Shown here: in pieces, positions 24,863 through 25,440 of the stretch | How the letters are laid out: every line of letters begins with the position of its first letter | Position numbering within the stretch: position 1 is the first letter of the stretch | Origin: Fimiplasma intestinipullorum | GTDB taxonomy: Bacteria; Bacillota_I; Bacilli_A; Erysipelotrichales; Coprobacillaceae | DNA: 25,440 nucleotides | Reading direction: 5' to 3' | Assembly (NCBI GenBank): GCA_018715065.1 | Contig: DVMJ01000027.1 | Span: 1-25,440, forward strand | Translations under genes and position numbers: made by a program | The notes under the pieces: model-generated | Told to the model about the DNA's origin: nothing | What the model saw: only the letters and a program-made list of their open reading frames with translations | The model's database searches: none

Positions 24863-24871
24863 GATATATCT

Positions 24872-25440
24872 CTATTCTAAGTCTGCTCCATTGGATCGAA
24901 TCACTTTTTGATACCAATAAAAACTATCTTTGCGATATCTTGTATCATGCCCACTTCCATCATCTTGTTTATCTACATAGATAAATCCATATCTCTTTGA
25001 CATTTCTCCTGTGGATGCAGAGATTAAATCGATACACCCCCAAGGTGTATATCCCATTAGATCTACACCATCAATCAAGATAGCATATTCATCTGCTCAA
25101 TATGACTTCTTAAATCATTCATACGATAATCATCATGTACTGTTCCATCAGATTCCAGCTTATCATACGCACCTAGCCCATTATCTACGATCATTAAAGG
25201 AAGCTGATAGCGATCATAAAGCTGATTAAGTGAAATTCTTAAACCGATTGGGTCGATCTGCCATCCCCATTCGCTCGTCTCTAAATAAGGATTTCTAATA
25301 CCATAGACCATATTTCCTGCACTCATTTCGGAAGAATTATCACAAGTGATAGTGCCTGACATGTAAGAAGAAAAACCGATATAATCAACCGTTCCCTTTC
25401 TTAAAAGTTCATCGTCGCCTTTATCTTTTGCGATAATAAT
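24872..25440 (-). pseudogene. 6-phospho-beta-glucosidase (GH1), frameshifted, 5' part outside window
   Basis: Glycoside hydrolase family 1 enzyme of the kind that splits phosphorylated beta-glucosides imported by a PTS. The visible C-terminal third reads GTVDYIGFSSYMSGT, NPYLETSEWGWQIDPIGLR, then the nucleophile region IVDNGLGAYDK. One frame ends at a TGA (25075-25077) after HIEQMNMLS; the rest of the enzyme continues in another frame as IDGVDLMGYTPWGC, STGEMSKRYGFIYVD and FYWYQKVIRSNG, to a TAG at 24872. Loss of one base between about 25084 and 25092 explains this. In addition the catalytic nucleophile, Glu in the family's ENG motif, is Asp here (codon 25183-25185). Both changes point to an inactive gene; a sequencing error could explain the frameshift but not easily the substitution. 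Confidence 0.88.

Noticed and set aside
1..25440. tRNA or rRNA genes, CRISPR arrays, insertion sequences, prophage genes
   Set aside because: None seen: no regular spaced repeats, no transposase or integrase motifs, and no cloverleaf-like sequences noticed on reading.

Overview
The window reads as the chromosome of a low-to-moderate GC, spore-forming Firmicute (Bacillota). The supporting evidence is a complete gerA-type germinant receptor operon, AGGAGG-like ribosome sites, strong rho-independent terminators, a single-chain PurL with fused glutaminase, and the GGGtGRT/NifU-like gene pair. An Erysipelotrichia-like or clostridial gut anaerobe fits best, but the lineage is an inference from gene content.

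Layout. (1) 1-1661, minus: lepA, cut by the left edge. (2) 1777-5320, plus: a spore-germination receptor operon in B-A-C order with 4-bp start/stop overlaps; its likely terminator lies inside the next, convergent gene. (3) 5321-8592, minus: a four-gene group made of a DUF975 membrane protein, a DUF368/PopT polyprenyl-phosphate transporter, a CinA-like protein without the recognisable amidase motif, and a translationally coupled 144-aa protein of unknown function. (4) 8647-21186, minus: a nine-gene de novo purine operon fhs-purE-purC-purM-purN-purH-purD-purL-purB, closed by a strong terminator. (5) 21187-21537: a divergent control region with two opposed promoters, a palindrome flanked by direct repeats in the fhs leader, and a potentially structured leader (including a possible H-type pseudoknot) on the other side. 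(6) 21538-23246, plus: a highly codon-biased two-gene operon, a NifU/IscU-like Fe-S scaffold plus a GGGtGRT-family protein, closed by a terminator. (7) 23294-25440: an AT-richer, decaying region with a long gene-poor gap, an AraC-type regulator whose best start is separated from the body by an in-frame stop, and the C-terminal part of a 6-phospho-beta-glucosidase with a frameshift and a changed catalytic nucleophile.

The purine operon covers every step from phosphoribosylamine to IMP except purF (first step) and purK, which are not in the window. Fhs makes the 10-formyl-THF consumed by PurN and PurH, which explains its place at the head of the operon. The GGGtGRT pair is the strongest candidate for an undescribed system: it is very conserved in appearance, apparently highly expressed, preceded by a structured leader, and has no function that I can name.
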